This document shows, in pieces, positions 41,822-50,469 of a stretch of DNA of 64,000 bases (position 1 is the stretch's first letter; the number at the start of each line of letters is the position of its first letter). The notes beneath the pieces are model-generated. The model was not told the origin of the DNA, ran no database searches, and worked only from the letters and a program-made list of their open reading frames with translations. The DNA is taken from the NCBI GenBank assembly GCA_044506885.1, contig JBIQKC010000012.1:11166-75165 (forward strand), in the 5' to 3' direction. The translations under genes were made by a program, and so were the position numbers. Source of the DNA: Croceibacterium_A sp044506885 (GTDB lineage: Bacteria > Pseudomonadota > Alphaproteobacteria > Sphingomonadales > Sphingomonadaceae).

Positions 41822-42768
41822 CGCTGGGCCTCGAGGTAAGCCGTCAGCGCCTGCAAATCCTCAGCCGGCAGCGTCGCGTACGCGGGCATGCGGTTGTTCG
41901 GCTTGATCGCCTGGCTGTTGGCGATCCAGCCCATCAGCGTGCCCTCGTTGTTCGGCAGGATGCCCGCGCCGACCGTTTGCCGCGCGCCCATGAATGTCAG
42001 ATCGGGACCGGCGGTTCCGTTGGCCGCGGTTCCGGCGATGCGATGGCAGGCGGCGCATCCTGCCGACTGGAACAGCGCGGCGCCGCGCGCCTGGTCCGGC
42101 GAAGGAACAGCGCTGGCCAAGCGCGTTCTTGCCAGCCGCGCCAGCATGAGCCGTTCGAACTCCGCGCGCGGATGGGCGACGACCACGAAGCCCATCAGCG
42201 CGTGCGGCCCGCCGCAATATTCGGCGCATTGGCCGCCATAGACGCCAGGCTCGTCGGCCTGGATGCGCATCAGATTGCGCCGTCCGGGGATCATGTCGAG
42301 CTTGCCCGAAAGGCGCGGCACCCAGAAGCTGTGGATCACGTCGGCCGATTCCAGCTCCAGCACCACCGGCTCGCCGGCGGGGATGTGCAATTCGTTGGCG
42401 TCGTCCAGCATCGTTGCGCCGGCCTGGTCCAGATAGGCCACGCGCCACCACCACATCTCGCCCGTGATGCGTACCCGCATCTCGCTGCCTTCGATGCGGT
42501 CGGAGAGATGGCTGGTAAGCGCCAAACCGTAGAACAGCAGTGCGCTCAGCACGACCGCCGGCAAGGCCACGCCGGCCAGCCAGATAACTTTCACGCCGCC
42601 CACCCGGGCCCGCGCCCGCTCGCTGCCGAACAGCGCGATCCAGAGCGCCGCAAGCACCAGCGCCAGCACCCCTGCGGCCATCGCGAGCAGGACCCAAGAC
42701 AGCGTCGCGATTGGCCCGGCGTAGGGCCCGGCGGGGTCGAGGATCGGCGGAGGCCAGCCTTCGAACAT
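41818..42768 (-). CDS. Cytochrome c oxidase subunit II with C-terminal haem c domain
   Basis: About 316 residues from the ATG at 42768, two bases after the stop of the upstream cytochrome gene. Two TM helices come first (IATLSWVLLAMAAGVLALVLAAL; VIWLAGVALPAVVLSALLFY), with EMWWWRVAYLD where electrons enter. The CuA site is complete: CAEYCGGPHALM (C-x3-C-x3-H-x2-M), with an upstream ligand His in VIHSFWVP. A fused cytochrome c follows, with CAACH and a methionine ligand probably in NNRMPAY. It takes electrons from soluble cytochromes and passes them to subunit I. Confidence 0.93.
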   Translation of the reverse strand: MFEGWPPPILDPAGPYAGPIATLSWVLLAMAAGVLALVLAALWIALFGSERARARVGGVKVIWLAGVALPAVVLSALLFYGLALTSHLSDRIEGSEMRVRITGEMWWWRVAYLDQAGATMLDDANELHIPAGEPVVLELESADVIHSFWVPRLSGKLDMIPGRRNLMRIQADEPGVYGGQCAEYCGGPHALMGFVVVAHPRAEFERLMLARLARTRLASAVPSPDQARGAALFQSAGCAACHRIAGTAANGTAGPDLTFMGARQTVGAGILPNNEGTLMGWIANSQAIKPNNRMPAYATLPAEDLQALTAYLEAQR

Positions 42769-42769
42769 G

Positions 42770-43153
42770 CTAGCCGCCGATCTCGTAAAGGTACGCGGCA
42801 ACGTCGCGCGCTTCGCGTTCGGTGAGGGGCATGGCTGGCATGGCGGTGTCGGGGATGAGCGCGGGCGCATTGCGGACAAACGCCGCGAGCACGTCGGGCC
42901 GGTTGGGCAGCCGCCCGGCGATCAGGCCGCGTTGCTGCACTCCTGCCAGGGCGGGCCCGACCTTGCCCTGCGGCCAGCCGATCCCTTCGATCGTGTGACA
43001 GGCGCCGCATCCGACACGCTCGATGGCGAGCTTGCCGCGTTCCGGGTCGGCGAGCGGCACGGCGGCGCCCTGATCGGGCGGCGGCTTGCACGCCGCGGCC
43101 GCCAGCACGAGCGGGAGGAGGGTGCGGATCGATGGCGGCAAACGGTCCCCCAT
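42770..43153 (-). CDS. Small c-type cytochrome lipoprotein
   Basis: About 127 residues. The start at 43153 (MGDRLPPSIRTLLPLVLAAAAC) gives a lipoprotein signal. One haem c site is visible, GCGACH, and the axial methionine is probably in DTAMPAMPLTEREA. The C-terminus DVAAYLYEIGG is typical of class I cytochromes c. It is the first gene of the oxidase operon and likely carries electrons to the haem c of subunit II. The frame stays open far upstream (to 43900) on the opposite side of the c4 gene, but that part is antisense shadow. Confidence 0.85.
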   Translation of the reverse strand: MGDRLPPSIRTLLPLVLAAAACKPPPDQGAAVPLADPERGKLAIERVGCGACHTIEGIGWPQGKVGPALAGVQQRGLIAGRLPNRPDVLAAFVRNAPALIPDTAMPAMPLTEREARDVAAYLYEIGG

Positions 43154-43216
43154 GCAGCGACGACAGGCGCGCCTCTTCGGGAACCGACACCTGCGCGCGC
43201 AGGTTCCCGGCAGGAC

Positions 43217-43984
43217 ATGGCGCTCGCCGCTCGCTATCCCATCCTCGCCTGCGCACTCGCGCTCGCCGCCTGCGCGCCGGTCAGCACGCAGTCCGCGGAC
43301 AGCTTCGCGACGAGCGGCGAAATGATCGCGCTGAGCGGCGCTGGCGCGGGCGCGACATTTGCCTGCGTCGTGTGCCACGGCCTGCGCGGCGAAGGCGACG
43401 GCGCTGGCGTCGCGCGTCTCGCGGGCATCGACGCCGGCTACCTCGAACGGCAGCTGATCGCCTATGCCGACGGGCGGCGGGACGATCCGCAGATGAGCTA
43501 TATCGCGGGCAAGCTGAAGCCAGCCGAGCGCCGCGCGGTTGCCGCGTATTATGCCGGGCTGGAACCGCCGCAACCGCTCCGGACCGCCGCCTCGCAAGAT
43601 GCGGCCGCGCTCATCTATCGTTTCGGGGAACCATCGCGCGGCCTGCCCTCGTGCGCATCGTGCCATGGCGAACGCGGCGAAGGTATCGGGCCCGCGAACC
43701 CACCGCTGGCGGCCCAGCCGGCCGGCTATCTCGCTGCTCAACTCGACCGTTGGCGCGATTCGAGCCGCAGAAACGATCCGGGCGACGTGATGTTGCGGAT
43801 CAGCCAGTTGCTCAGTCCGTCCGAAGTCGCGGCTCTCGCGGCTCATGCGGCCGCTCTTCCTGGGGGTCATCCCAGTCCGGCACTTCCGGCAGCATTCCAC
43901 GCAGCACGTCGTGACGATCCCAGAAGTGATGCTTCAGGGCCGCCCCTGCATGTGCCGGAATCAGCACGAGCAGCAGCACGATAA
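43217..43984 (+). CDS. Dihaem cytochrome c (c4-like) lipoprotein
   Basis: About 255 residues from the ATG at 43217. The lipoprotein signal is MALAARYPILACALALAAC. There are two haem sites in two homologous halves, CVVCHGLRGEGDG and CASCHGERGEGIG, each followed by a methionine region (QMSYIAGKL; DVMLRISQL). This is the cytochrome c4 layout, an electron carrier between dehydrogenases or the bc1 complex and oxidases. Only 63 bases separate it from the divergent cytochrome gene. The frame runs about 45 residues past the expected end and overlaps the convergent cytochrome b561 gene by 173 bases, which is unusual. Confidence 0.85.
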   Translation: MALAARYPILACALALAACAPVSTQSADSFATSGEMIALSGAGAGATFACVVCHGLRGEGDGAGVARLAGIDAGYLERQLIAYADGRRDDPQMSYIAGKLKPAERRAVAAYYAGLEPPQPLRTAASQDAAALIYRFGEPSRGLPSCASCHGERGEGIGPANPPLAAQPAGYLAAQLDRWRDSSRRNDPGDVMLRISQLLSPSEVAALAAHAAALPGGHPSPALPAAFHAARRDDPRSDASGPPLHVPESARAAAR

Positions 43985-44471
43985 GCCAGTGATGGACGCG
44001 TTCCGCCGCGCCCAGCACGGCGTAGCGTGTTTCCAGGTCCAGATTGTCGAGTGGGACTTGCGGCCAGGGCAGCAGGCCGCCGACGAACAAAGGGCCTGGC
44101 GGGGCAAGCGCCGACCACATGATCCAGCCACTGACCGGGAGAGCGACGAAGCAGAGATAGAACAGGGCATGCGTGATCCGCGCGAGCGTCGTCTGCCACC
44201 CGAGCCGGTCGGCGTCATTGACGGGGCCGGGAATCACGATCCGCCAAGCGGCCCGGAAGAAGGTGAGCACCAGGATCGCGAGGCCGATGGCGGCATGGAC
44301 TTCATAGGCACGAAGCTTGTCGCCGCCCGGCATCAGGAAGTCGGCATAGTACCCCCAGCCGAGCTGGAACAGCACCAGCGCGGCCATCACCCAGTGGAAC
44401 GCGATGCCGACCGGCGAATAGCGATCTTCTTCCGTGTGGCGGGCGGCCCAGGCTCTCAGCGCCTCGAACAT
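43812..44471 (-). CDS. Cytochrome b561-type membrane cytochrome b
   Basis: The 219-residue protein has four hydrophobic segments and the PF01292 pattern: IAFHWVMAALVLFQLGWGYY with a haem His, YEVHAAIGLAILVL, ITHALFYLCFVALPVSGWIMW, and VHHWLIVLLLVLIPAHAGAALKHHFW. It probably moves electrons between the quinol pool and periplasmic partners. The start overlaps the CtaG stop by one base. The charged C-terminal tail (EVPDWDDPQEERPHEPREP) is encoded by the segment that overlaps the convergent c4 gene. Confidence 0.88.
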   Translation of the reverse strand: MFEALRAWAARHTEEDRYSPVGIAFHWVMAALVLFQLGWGYYADFLMPGGDKLRAYEVHAAIGLAILVLTFFRAAWRIVIPGPVNDADRLGWQTTLARITHALFYLCFVALPVSGWIMWSALAPPGPLFVGGLLPWPQVPLDNLDLETRYAVLGAAERVHHWLIVLLLVLIPAHAGAALKHHFWDRHDVLRGMLPEVPDWDDPQEERPHEPREPRLRTD

Positions 44472-45223
44472 CAGGCCGGCGTCCGGCTTTCCTCACCGAG
44501 CCAGCGCCCCACAATCAACAGCGCGGCGAAGAGATACAACGCCGCGGCCGGAGCCCACATCACGAGCCCGCCGAGCTGCTGGTCCTCCAGCGGTGTGTAT
44601 CCCCAGGCCGCGGTCGACAGGAAATGTGGCGCGTAGAGCGCAGTCGAGGCGAAGGTCAGGATTGCGCCGAGCAGGCCCATCTGCACCGTGTTGGCCAACA
44701 GGGCCGCCACGGCCGCCGGCGCGGTGGACTGGCGCACCGCGCTCCAGAATGCGATCGCCGACGCCAGCAGGCTCGCCTGCATCAGCCAGTATATCGGGTC
44801 ATGCGAGAGCGCCGTGGCATAGAGGGCGGGAACGTGCCAGGCCCACAGCACCGCCGCGCCGATCCCGGTCCATACGGCGATCGGCAGCTTTCGCCACAGG
44901 CTCCGTTCCGGAAGCGACCAGGCCAGCAGCGGCGCGGCCACCGCCACGAGCAGCGCATGATGCACGGTGCGCGCGGCGAACAGGGCCGAGGTCATGGCGC
45001 AAAGCGGCGACACGAACAGCACGGCAAGCGCCGCCATGCCGCCGAGAAACGACGCGAGAGGGGCCTGTCCTCGCCGATAGATCGTCAGATGCCAGGCCAG
45101 AGCGGCGCCGGCCAGCACCGCCAGCAGCAAGGGATCCAAGTTCCATCGCGCCAGCAAATCGCCTGGAGAAGGCGCCGCCCCGCAATAGGGCGCCCACACC
45201 GGGTCGATCCGGTCCCCTCCCAT
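44471..45223 (-). CDS. ctaG: Cytochrome oxidase assembly protein, CtaG/caa3_CtaG family
   Basis: The 250-residue, largely hydrophobic protein of the caa3-type CtaG family (PF09678, unrelated to Cox11) has about 7 TM segments. Typical parts are FVSPLCAMTSALFAARTVHHALL, WAWHVPALYATAL, and YAPHFLSTAAWGYTPLEDQQLGGLVMW. Such proteins are needed for assembly of caa3-type oxidases, probably for copper delivery. It lies three bases from the sorbosone-dehydrogenase-like gene and next to the oxidase genes, which supports the role. Confidence 0.88.
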   Translation of the reverse strand: MGGDRIDPVWAPYCGAAPSPGDLLARWNLDPLLLAVLAGAALAWHLTIYRRGQAPLASFLGGMAALAVLFVSPLCAMTSALFAARTVHHALLVAVAAPLLAWSLPERSLWRKLPIAVWTGIGAAVLWAWHVPALYATALSHDPIYWLMQASLLASAIAFWSAVRQSTAPAAVAALLANTVQMGLLGAILTFASTALYAPHFLSTAAWGYTPLEDQQLGGLVMWAPAAALYLFAALLIVGRWLGEESRTPA

Positions 45224-45226
45224 CGC

Positions 45227-46552
45227 TCAGCCGCTAGCGGACGGCGTGGGAGGTGGGCCGTTTCGCGCGATCGGCGCTACGCGCCAGACAGTGTTCGAAA
45301 GGTCGTCCGCGACCAGCAGCGCGCCGCTGACCGGATCGAGCGCGACGCCCACGGGGCGGCCCCGCGCCTTGCCGTCCTTGAGGAAGCCGGTCACGAAATC
45401 CTGCGGTTCTCCGACCGGGCGTCCACCCGCGAACGGTATCCACACGACCTTGTAGCCGGCCAGGCTCTGCCGGTTCCAGCTTCCGTGCATGCCGACGAAA
45501 GCGCCATTGGCAAAGCCTGGCGACAATCCCTGCCCGGTGGTGAAGGCAAGGCCCAACGGCGCGACATGCGAACCGACGGCGTAGTCGGGGGCAATGGCCG
45601 TGCGTACGAGCTCGGGCTTTTGCGGCCGGACGCGCGGATCCACGTTGCTGCCCCAGTAGCTGTAGGGCCAGCCGTAGAAGCCGCCTTCGCGGACGGAGGT
45701 GATGTAGTCCGGGACCAGTTCGGGGCCCAGCTCGTCGCGCTCGTTCACGGCCGCCCACAGCGCGCCCGTTTCCGGATGGAAGGCGAGCGCGGTGGGATTG
45801 CGCAGCCCGGTCGCATAGGGCCGGTGGGCTCCGGTCTCGCGATCGATCTCCCACACCATGGCGCGATCGATCTCGGCCTCCATGCCGCGCTCGGTGATGT
45901 TGCTGTTGGAGCCGATGCCGACATAGAGCATCGAACCGTCGGGGCTTGCCGTCAGCGCCTTGGTCCAGTGGTGATTGAGCTCCGACGGCAGTCTGGTCAC
46001 TTCGCGGCCGGATGCCGTAATTCGGGTCTGCCCTTCCTCGTAGGGAAACTCGAGCAGGGCGTCCTGGTTGGCGACGTAGAGCCGGCTATCGACGAGCGCC
46101 AGGCCATAGGGTGCGTCCAGCCCCTCGATCAGGACCGAGCGCACCTCGGCTACGCCGTCCCGGTCGACATCGCGCAGCAGCGTGATGCGGTCGCCGCCCT
46201 CCACCTTGGTCTTGCCCCGCGCCTTGATGATCCCGGCGATGACGTCTTTGGGCCGGATCGCCGGCGCACCTCCGCCCGAACCTTCGGCCACCAGAACGTC
46301 GCCGTTCGGCAGCACGAGAATCTGGCGCGGTATGGCGAGATCGGTCGCGAGCGCCGTGATCGTGAAACCTTCGGGTACGGCCGGCGTCTCGCCGTCCCAT
46401 TCGGCGGGGCTCGCGATGTTCATCGGCGGCAAGAGCGTTTCGCCAGGCTTCGGCAGTTCGGGTTGGGGACCGGTCTGATCGAACCCGGTCTCTGCGTCGC
46501 CGCAAGCCGCCAGAGCGCCGGCAAGCAGCGCGACGGTCAAACACCGGATCAT
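45227..46552 (-). CDS. PQQ-dependent sugar (sorbosone) dehydrogenase-like lipoprotein
   Basis: About 441 residues. The ATG at 46552 overlaps the DUF2231 stop (ATGA) and begins a lipoprotein signal (MIRCLTVALLAGALAAC). The rest is a six-bladed propeller of the glucose/sorbosone dehydrogenase family (PF07995). Landmarks are ITALATDLAIPRQILVLPNG, YGWPYSYWGSN, and FVGMHGSWNRQSLAGYKVV. Relatives oxidise aldoses or sorbosone with PQQ in the periplasm. Many are uncharacterised. Placed in front of ctaG and the cytochromes, it would feed electrons directly into this chain. Substrate unknown. Confidence 0.82.
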   Translation of the reverse strand: MIRCLTVALLAGALAACGDAETGFDQTGPQPELPKPGETLLPPMNIASPAEWDGETPAVPEGFTITALATDLAIPRQILVLPNGDVLVAEGSGGGAPAIRPKDVIAGIIKARGKTKVEGGDRITLLRDVDRDGVAEVRSVLIEGLDAPYGLALVDSRLYVANQDALLEFPYEEGQTRITASGREVTRLPSELNHHWTKALTASPDGSMLYVGIGSNSNITERGMEAEIDRAMVWEIDRETGAHRPYATGLRNPTALAFHPETGALWAAVNERDELGPELVPDYITSVREGGFYGWPYSYWGSNVDPRVRPQKPELVRTAIAPDYAVGSHVAPLGLAFTTGQGLSPGFANGAFVGMHGSWNRQSLAGYKVVWIPFAGGRPVGEPQDFVTGFLKDGKARGRPVGVALDPVSGALLVADDLSNTVWRVAPIARNGPPPTPSASG

Positions 46553-46986
46553 CGGACCGCCTCCCGCACATGGCCGCCTGAATATCCGATCCATCCTGCG
46601 CCCAGCGCGGCGAGCGTGCTGACGATCGACAGAACCAGGCCGGTTGCTCCGACCGAACTCCACGCGTCGCGGCTGTGCTGAAACGCATTGACGAGGCCCG
46701 CCAGCCACATGATCGCGACCGCCAGCAGGTAAAGCGTCGCGCGTCCGCGAAATCCGGATGCGCGGCCCTGGAAGACCTGCACGAGCGACCACACCAGCAC
46801 TACGCTGCCGAACAGGAGCGCGCCGGCGATCAGCCACGCGGAGAAATGGCTCCATTGGACCACTGCGGTATTGAGGTAGGTGATGTCCGAAATCAACGCG
46901 CTGGAAAACAGCGCCACCGGAAAGGCCAGCAGCATTGCGTGCAACGGGTGCAAAAACCGCGCGGAATGTATAATTCGTTCAGGCAA
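46549..46986 (-). CDS. DUF2231-family membrane protein
   Basis: The 145-residue protein has four TM segments and the DUF2231 entry motif HPLHAMLLAFPVALF. The start is a TTG preceded by AAGGGA. DUF2231 proteins often accompany periplasmic dehydrogenases or cytochromes and are suspected to bind haem; several histidines here lie in or near helices (HPLH, WSH, QHS). It is first in the operon with the sorbosone-dehydrogenase-like gene and CtaG. It may be the membrane electron partner, which is inference. Confidence 0.75.
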   Translation of the reverse strand: MPERIIHSARFLHPLHAMLLAFPVALFSSALISDITYLNTAVVQWSHFSAWLIAGALLFGSVVLVWSLVQVFQGRASGFRGRATLYLLAVAIMWLAGLVNAFQHSRDAWSSVGATGLVLSIVSTLAALGAGWIGYSGGHVREAVR

Positions 46987-47102
46987 TCAGGCGTCCCTTG
47001 GCGGCGCTTCCCCGGTGGGTCGTATAGGGACAATCTCTCAGACGCGGTTTTTCTCCCGATTGCCTGCTTGTCGACCTGTAGATTGCGCCGCGGGTCGCCG
47101 CG

Positions 47103-48584
47103 TCAGCCGGCGCACAAGTGGTCGAGGAAGTCCTGGTGGACCGGCATGCCGGCCACCGTCTTGTCGATATTGGCCTTCAGGCTGGCGAGCGCGTCGCGCA
47201 GCTGGGCGTCGGGGATCTGTCGGGCGATCCTGTGCCAGCTGCGTGGGCGCAGGCGTTGGCCGAGCATGACCTGGACCCAGGAATCGACCCGGAACAACTC
47301 GTCCTGTCCCTGCCAGGCGTGGGCGCTTTCAGCGAACAGCGCGATCCGTTCGGCGAGCGAAGCCGGAACGCTCATGTTGCGGCAATAGCGCCAGAACTCC
47401 GAATCCTCGCGCTCGGTCAGGTGGTAGTGAAGAATGATAAAATCGCGCACGTTGTGCAGTTCCGTGGCGGCGCGCTGATTGAAGCGCTCGATGGCGGCGG
47501 GGCTGAAACCATCGAACGGGAAGCTCTGCATCAGGCGAGTTACGTTGGCCTGGATCAGGTGGATGCTGGTCGATTCGAGCGGCTCGATAAAGCTGCTCGA
47601 CAGCCCCAGCGCGACGACGTTCTTTTCCCATGACCGCCGCCGCGCCCCGGCCTTGAAGCGGATCCGGCCCGGCTGGAACAGCACTTCGCCTTCCAGGCTC
47701 GCCTGCGCGGCGGTTTGGGCCTCGTCGTCGGACATGAAGGCGCTCGAATAGACATAGCCGTTGCCGACGCGATGCTGGAGCGGGATGCGCCACTGCCAGC
47801 CCGCCGCGTGCGCGATGGCGCGGGTGTAGGGCACGGCGGGGCCGACGCTGCGCGTCTGCGCGGGATAGGCGGTGTCGGTCGGCAGCCAGTGCGACCAGTC
47901 CTCGAACTCCATCCCAAGCGCGCCGCCGAGCAGAACGGAGCGGAAGCCGGTGCAATCGACGAACAGGTCGCCCTCGATCCGCTCCCCCGATGCGAGCACC
48001 AGCGCTTCCACGAACCCCGTCTCGCCATTTTGCTCGACTCGTTCGATCCTTCCTTCGATGCGGCGCACGCCCGCGGCTTCGCTCCGGCGGCGCAGGAACC
48101 GGGCATAGAGCGAAGCGTCAAGATGATAGGCCCGATTGAGCTTCGCCTGGGGATCGCTGGAGAAACGATTGGCGAGGGCCGCCTGATACTCCACGCAATA
48201 GCCGCCGATGTCGCCCGCAAGCCCGCGTTCGTTCGCGTCGAGCCAGTAATGGTGGAAATCGGCCATCCACGTGGAATTGCCGAGCACGCCGAAGCTGTGG
48301 AGATAACGGTCGCCTTCACGCGCCCAGTTCTCGAACGCTATGCCGAGCTTGAAGGCGGCCTTGTTGTCGCACAGGAACTCGCGCTCCTCGATGCCGATCA
48401 GGTTGTGGAATGTGTGCGCGGTGGGGACGGTGGATTCGCCCACGCCGATGGTTCCGATCTGCTCGGATTCGACCAGCGTGATTTCGACGAGCGTGCCGAG
48501 TTGGCTGCCCAGCGCGGCGGCCGCGACCCAGCCCGCGGTGCCGCCGCCCGCGATCACCACGCGTTTTACCGCTGCTTCGGCCAA
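47103..48584 (-). CDS. Flavin-dependent tryptophan-halogenase-family protein
   Basis: The 493-residue member of PF04820 has the FAD-binding GGGTAGWVAA at the N-terminus, the active-site lysine segment NKAAFKLGIAFENW, the halogenase signature WQWRIP, and the SSFIEPLESTSIHLIQ region with the conserved Glu. The start is a TTG after a GGGGGAAA stretch. True members chlorinate tryptophan with FADH2, chloride and oxygen. However, copies beside TonB receptors in sphingomonads, Caulobacter and Xanthomonas are common and have no known halogenated product. No partner flavin reductase gene or secondary-metabolite cluster lies nearby. Family is sure, activity is not. Confidence 0.88.
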   Translation of the reverse strand: MAEAAVKRVVIAGGGTAGWVAAAALGSQLGTLVEITLVESEQIGTIGVGESTVPTAHTFHNLIGIEEREFLCDNKAAFKLGIAFENWAREGDRYLHSFGVLGNSTWMADFHHYWLDANERGLAGDIGGYCVEYQAALANRFSSDPQAKLNRAYHLDASLYARFLRRRSEAAGVRRIEGRIERVEQNGETGFVEALVLASGERIEGDLFVDCTGFRSVLLGGALGMEFEDWSHWLPTDTAYPAQTRSVGPAVPYTRAIAHAAGWQWRIPLQHRVGNGYVYSSAFMSDDEAQTAAQASLEGEVLFQPGRIRFKAGARRRSWEKNVVALGLSSSFIEPLESTSIHLIQANVTRLMQSFPFDGFSPAAIERFNQRAATELHNVRDFIILHYHLTEREDSEFWRYCRNMSVPASLAERIALFAESAHAWQGQDELFRVDSWVQVMLGQRLRPRSWHRIARQIPDAQLRDALASLKANIDKTVAGMPVHQDFLDHLCAG

Positions 48585-48600
48585 TTCGCTTTCCCCCTTC

Positions 48601-49632
48601 CTATCTGTTGAGCCGGTTCAGCAACTGCGCGCGCAACCGCCGCGCCCCGGCTTCGTCGAGCGGTGCGAGCGCGCCTTGCGCATGATCCGGCAGATGTCGG
48701 GCGGCGTGCTCCGGTTTGCCAAATACGTAGAAATCGAACAGCGCCCGCCATGCGCGCTTCTCGCTCTCCGGCCGGTCGCGCAAGCTGATCAGCGCGTGCA
48801 GCAGGGTGTTCTGCGGCGTGTCCATCCATGCGGGAACGGGGTTCCACCAGTAGTTGATCATGACGTTGAAGGCATCGAGCGCTTCGACCTCGTGCCACCA
48901 CAGCGCGGGGTAGAACAGCACGTCGCCCGGCTCCAGATCGGCCACCCGCGCCGCCGCCATAGCGTCCGCGAAGCGGGGGTAACGGTCGAGATCGGGTGCG
49001 CGAAGATCGACCATCGTCACCACCTGACCGGCCGGCGTCGGTTCGAGCGGACCGGGGTAGAGATTGGCGATCTGCTCCGGCGGGAAAAGCATGAAGCGTC
49101 GCCGGCCGACCATGCAGCAGGCGAGATTGTTGGACATGTCGTAGTGCGCGGGGGCGATGGTGCGGTTGCCGATCCAGATGCTTGCCAGCGGCGGCTTCGC
49201 CGTGAATGTCGGGTGATCGAGCACGAGATCGTTTTCATCGCGCAGGCCCGGCAGATGCAGATCGAGATCGATTGAGCCGACATAGTACGAAGGCGCTTCT
49301 TCGCCGTCGGAATGGGCGAGGATGGTGTCGAGGAATTGCCCGAGAGCGACCCGCCGGGCGCTGAAGTTCAGTCCGGTGAGATCGGCGCTGTAGTGGAACC
49401 GGCCGCCGATTTCCGGCGGTCCGGTGAAAGCCGCGACAGGCCGATCACCGGCGAAACGCTTGAGGTAGTCCACCGTCCGTGCAGGTCCGAGGCGGCCCTG
49501 CGCCACCAGCGGCCAATCCTTCGCCAGCCCTTCGAGTACCACCGGCTCCCCGGCCGCAAGCAGCGCATCATAGGGCGCCGCGTCCGGATCGACGCCGCTG
49601 AGGCGGTCCACGGGGGTTGGCGCGGCAGTCAT
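48601..49632 (-). CDS. Cupin-like (JmjC/cupin_8) Fe(II)/2-oxoglutarate oxygenase family protein
   Basis: The 343-residue protein has the cupin_8 fold. The likely iron ligands are His and Asp in APAHYDMSNN and a distal His in ALWWHEVEAL, the H-x-D...H facial triad of 2-oxoglutarate hydroxylases. GNRTIAPAHYDM and FMLFPPEQIANLYPGP match the small-molecule/asparagine hydroxylase-like group found next to tryptophan-halogenase genes in TonB-receptor loci. The start overlaps the SapC stop by four bases, so the two are co-translated. Substrate unknown. Confidence 0.82.
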   Translation of the reverse strand: MTAAPTPVDRLSGVDPDAAPYDALLAAGEPVVLEGLAKDWPLVAQGRLGPARTVDYLKRFAGDRPVAAFTGPPEIGGRFHYSADLTGLNFSARRVALGQFLDTILAHSDGEEAPSYYVGSIDLDLHLPGLRDENDLVLDHPTFTAKPPLASIWIGNRTIAPAHYDMSNNLACCMVGRRRFMLFPPEQIANLYPGPLEPTPAGQVVTMVDLRAPDLDRYPRFADAMAAARVADLEPGDVLFYPALWWHEVEALDAFNVMINYWWNPVPAWMDTPQNTLLHALISLRDRPESEKRAWRALFDFYVFGKPEHAARHLPDHAQGALAPLDEAGARRLRAQLLNRLNR

Positions 49633-50330
49633 CCGTCCCGCCGCGCGCGTTTGAGATCGGCGAGACGTTGCACATTGCCGAGCGAGGCGGCGGCGAGGAA
49701 GGCGGATTGCAGGAAGCCCCCTTCGTGCAGGGTGGCCAGTTCATCGGCCGACAGCGCGCACAGCCGCTCGCGGTCGATCACCAGGACATCCGATATTCCG
49801 TAAGCTTCGCCGTCATCGATCCGTATTTCGAGATTGACCGGGCGGAGCAACCGGGCGGCATCGAGCGCGGCAACCAACGGATCGAGCAGATGATGGCCGA
49901 GGTAGATAGCTCGCAACACGTCGGTCATGCGCAGCAGGAAGGGGGAGTTTCCTCCGTGCGGCAGGAACAGCGGCTCGCCTTCGGTACGCGACACGCGAGG
50001 GTGGTCCAAATCGATGCGGATCATCGGTTCGCCTTCGGCGCTGTCGGGCGCGGCGATCGTGAAGGGACCGCGCTCGATCAGCGCGGGAACATGGCGGGCG
50101 GTCCATTCGCCGCCGTTGCCGAGGAACAGGTTCTCGCCGCTTGCAAGGCCGAATAGCGCGATCGGGCGCAGGGCGCCCTCGGCATCCTTGCGGAACACGA
50201 TCGGATAGTCGCGTTGCAGGGCCTCGAACTCGTTCGGGAATACCATGACCTGGTTGACGCAGCTCTCTTCGCCCAGGGGAAGGACGCGCAAGTCGTGGTG
50301 ATCGACATTGTTGAGCAAGACGTGAGTCAT
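49629..50330 (-). CDS. SapC-family protein
   Basis: About 233 residues from the ATG at 50330 (MTHVLLNNVDHHDLRVLP). PF07277 SapC features include NEFEALQRDYPIVFRKD and EGGFLQSAFLAAASLGN. Named after an S-layer/peptide-resistance gene, the family has no proven activity. It is repeatedly found between TonB receptors and cupin_8 or halogenase genes, as here. The frame is open upstream to 50780 but that part is antisense to TonB receptor 3. A terminator-like hairpin separates it from the receptor gene. Confidence 0.8.
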   Translation of the reverse strand: MTHVLLNNVDHHDLRVLPLGEESCVNQVMVFPNEFEALQRDYPIVFRKDAEGALRPIALFGLASGENLFLGNGGEWTARHVPALIERGPFTIAAPDSAEGEPMIRIDLDHPRVSRTEGEPLFLPHGGNSPFLLRMTDVLRAIYLGHHLLDPLVAALDAARLLRPVNLEIRIDDGEAYGISDVLVIDRERLCALSADELATLHEGGFLQSAFLAAASLGNVQRLADLKRARRDG

Positions 50331-50413
50331 GGCTGCCGGGGCCGGGCGCCCGCATCCTCCTCCATTTTGCGGCAAGCTATGGGATGCCGCATCCGGGCTC
50401 AATGCCCGAAGAA

Positions 50414-50441
50414 AAAAGGCCGCTGCGTACAGCGGCCTTTT
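50414..50441 (-). terminator. Rho-independent terminator after TonB receptor 3
   Basis: Twelve-base perfect stem AAAAGGCCGCTG (50414-50425) and CAGCGGCCTTTT (50430-50441) with a four-base loop, followed on the minus strand by a T-rich run. It lies 29 bases past the receptor stop. SapC and later genes would need read-through or their own promoter. Confidence 0.85.
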
Positions 50442-50469
50442 CTCCCTCATATCATGGCTGTTCCGTCGA

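Noticed and set aside
43154..43900. Upstream extension of the small cytochrome frame opposite the c4 gene
   Set aside because: The lipoprotein signal starts at 43153 and the upstream part is antisense to a clear dihaem cytochrome.
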